Assembly: GCA_030512335.1 (NCBI GenBank)
Contig: JAULSU010000003.1
Span: forward strand, 1,984,001-2,048,000
Reading direction: 5' to 3'
Source of the DNA: Immersiella caudata
Lineage: Eukaryota; Ascomycota; Sordariomycetes; Sordariales; Lasiosphaeriaceae
Length of the DNA stretch: 64,000 bases
In this document: one piece after another, positions 62,124-64,000 of the stretch
How the letters are laid out: every line of letters starts with the position of its first letter
Numbering within the stretch: position 1 is the stretch's first letter
Notes under the pieces: generated by a model
Database searches by the model: none
What the model was told of the DNA's origin: nothing
The model's input: only the letters and a program-made list of their open reading frames with translations
Program-made: the position numbers and the translations under genes

Positions 62124-64000
62124 ATGGTATGTTGCTCCCAGCTGGTCGTGGCAACTTTGGGCGCCCCGACATCCCTCCCAAAGTCGACTATCGCCAGTCG
62201 CCTTGATCGACACCACCGTCTCCCCCCCCCCTCCCCCCGCCGTTGCCCCTCAGCTAACCGCGAACGTAGCCTCCGCCGCCGCATCAAAAGCCGGAAAATG
62301 TCTTGAAGCGCGCTCAAGAGCTCATCGGGGTCAACCAGGCCCCCGCGGCCCTGACCCTGCTTCACGAGCATATCACATCGAAGCGATCCCGAAATGTTCC
62401 CATCACGTCGCTGGAGCCGGTGATGGTTCTGTTGGTCGAGTTGTCCGTCGAGCAAAAGAAGGGAAAGCTGGCCAAGGATGCGCTTTACCAGTACAAGAAT
62501 ATCGCACAGAACACCAACGTCGCGACAATCGAGGTGGGTTGACAACATGACAACGTCGCCACCCGATCATATGCTGACCAGATGTTTAGTTGGTGCTCAA
62601 AAAATTCATTGAGCTGGCCGCCGAGAAGGTTACCACCGCCCAGCAGAAGGCCGACGAGGTCCAGTCGAGCATCGAGGCGACTACCGGGTCTGCCACTGTT
62701 GACGATCTAGAGGCCAGCGAAACTCCAGAGTCCATCCTCCTCGCCACCGTCTCTGGCGAGCAGTCCAAAGACCGTACGGATCGTGCCATCGTCACTCCGT
62801 GGTTAAAGTTCCTTTGGGAGGCCTATCGCACCGTCCTGGATATCCTCCGCAACAATGCCCGTCTCGAGCTTCTCTACCAGGGAACCGCCATGCAGGCATT
62901 CGACTTCTGCCTCAAGTATACCCGCAAGACCGAGTTCCGTCGCCTCTGCGAGTTGCTTCGCAACCATGTCCAGACCGCCGCAAAGTACTCGGCTCAAATG
63001 CACGCTATCAACTTGAACGATCCCGACACTCTGCAGCGCCACCTGGAGACCCGCTTCCAGCAGCTGAACGTCGCCGTTGAATTAGAGCTTTGGCAGGAGG
63101 CTTTCAAAAGCGTCGAGGATATCCACACGCTGCTCAACCTGAGCAAGCGCCCGGCAAAGAACATCATGATGGCCAACTACTACGAGAAGCTCACCCGTAT
63201 CTTCCTGGTCGGCGAGAACTATCTCTTCCACGCCGCAGCCTGGGCCCGTTACTACAATTTGCTGCGACAGTCGGCCGCCATTGTCGCGACGGGACACGGG
63301 AAGAAGGCTGACAACCCGCCGACCAGCGAGGCTGATTTGCAGAGAGCCGCTACCTTTGTCATCCTCTCCGCCCTGTCGATTCCCGTGATCAGCACCTCGC
63401 GCTCCCGCGGTGCTATGGTGGATTTCGATGAGGCCCGCAAGAACAAGAACTCCCGCCTCACTCACCTTCTAGGCATGGCGCAGGCTCCGACTCGTGCCGG
63501 TCTTTTCCGTGATGCCCTGTCCAAGTCTCTCCTCCGCAGAGCTCGCCCTCAAATCCGGGATCTCTACAACATCCTGGAGGTGGACTTCCACCCCCTGTCA
63601 ATTTGCCAGAAGATTTCACCCATCTTGGCTCAGATTGGCGCCGATGAGGAGATGCAAAAGTATATTCTTCCTCTGCAACAAGTCATCCTCACCCGCCTGT
63701 TTCAGCAGCTATCGCAAGTCTACGAGACTGTTGACCTTGAGTTTGTTGAGAGCCTGGCCCAGTTCCCTGAACCCTTTCAGGTCACCCGCGCCACGATTGA
63801 GAAGTTCATCATGAACGGAAACAAGAAAGGCGACTTAGCTATCCGCATGGACCACGCTACTGGTGTCCTGAGCTTTGATGCCGATGTCTTCTCTTCCGCA
63901 AAGGCTGCACATGCTGGCTCCGGTGCTGGTTCTGCCGAGAGCGAGGTTGGCACCGTCCAGCGCCTCCAAAGCACACCTTCCCAAATTGTCCGGTCCCAAC
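62124..64000 (+). CDS. TIF32: Translation initiation factor eIF3 subunit a, 3' partial
   Basis: Three exons are visible: 62124-62126, 62270-62533 and 62590 to the window edge; about 559 residues are seen and the rest lies outside. The first coding exon is only the ATG, followed at once by a GTATGT donor; the intron has a perfect GCTAAC branch site and TAG acceptor. Exon 2 then reads [20 protein letters not shown], the known eIF3a start, so the ATG-only exon is well supported. Later hallmarks are [70 protein letters not shown] and the PCI-domain segment FLLxxL-like [20 protein letters not shown]. eIF3a scaffolds the eIF3 complex on the 40S subunit. Confidence 0.95.

Overview
The window is nuclear DNA from a filamentous ascomycete, most likely a Sordariomycete. 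Short introns (about 50-100 nt) carry GTRNGT donors, GCTRAC-like branch sites and YAG acceptors. The G-protein gamma subunit closely matches my recollection of Neurospora GNG-1. Other fungal marks are a Zn2Cys6 regulator with a fungal-specific domain, an ISP4-type OPT transporter and pyrimidine-rich promoters with TATA boxes. The species cannot be named from the sequence alone.

Layout, left to right: 1-1416 WDR70-like WD40 protein (5' end outside the window); 2427-6954 SWI/SNF-RSC ATPase; 7627-7715 intron-containing tRNA-Thr(TGT), minus; 7877-8573 dihydrofolate reductase; 8771-9791 CBP3, minus; 10063-11463 mitochondrial beta-ketoacyl-ACP synthase, minus; 12359-15160 OPT transporter; 18840-19891 intradiol dioxygenase; 20684-24074 Zn2Cys6 regulator, minus; 28084-29935 family III CoA-transferase; 30915-31976 TMEM223-like mitochondrial membrane protein, minus; 32384-33751 PDX1; 42456-45109 leucine-rich repeat protein; 48685-52478 NTO1-like PHD protein; 56643-57930 PP1 catalytic subunit; 59076-59522 SelW/Rdx-type protein, minus; 60389-60756 G gamma subunit, minus; 62124 to the right edge eIF3a (3' end outside). 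I rebuilt exon structures by requiring splice consensus, frame continuity and family-conserved residues.

Most of the window is housekeeping: chromatin (SNF2 ATPase, NTO1, WDR70), mitochondrial function (CBP3, CEM1, PDX1, TMEM223-like), signalling (PP1, G gamma), translation (eIF3a, tRNA) and folate metabolism. The accessory part is about 12-30 kb. There a transporter, a ring-cleaving dioxygenase, a pathway-type regulator and a CoA-transferase lie together, separated by unusually long spacers. It looks like a small catabolic locus for an aromatic compound, but this is inference.

Five spacers exceed 3 kb (15.2-18.8, 24.1-28.1, 33.8-42.5, 45.1-48.7 and 52.5-56.6 kb); I found no convincing protein gene in them. 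No transposon, CRISPR array or rRNA was seen. I did not find a clearly new system. The best leads are the putative catabolic locus with a shared promoter pattern, a PP1 last intron whose retention gives a plausible second C-terminus, a start-codon-only coding exon in eIF3a, and overlapping uORFs before the LRR gene.
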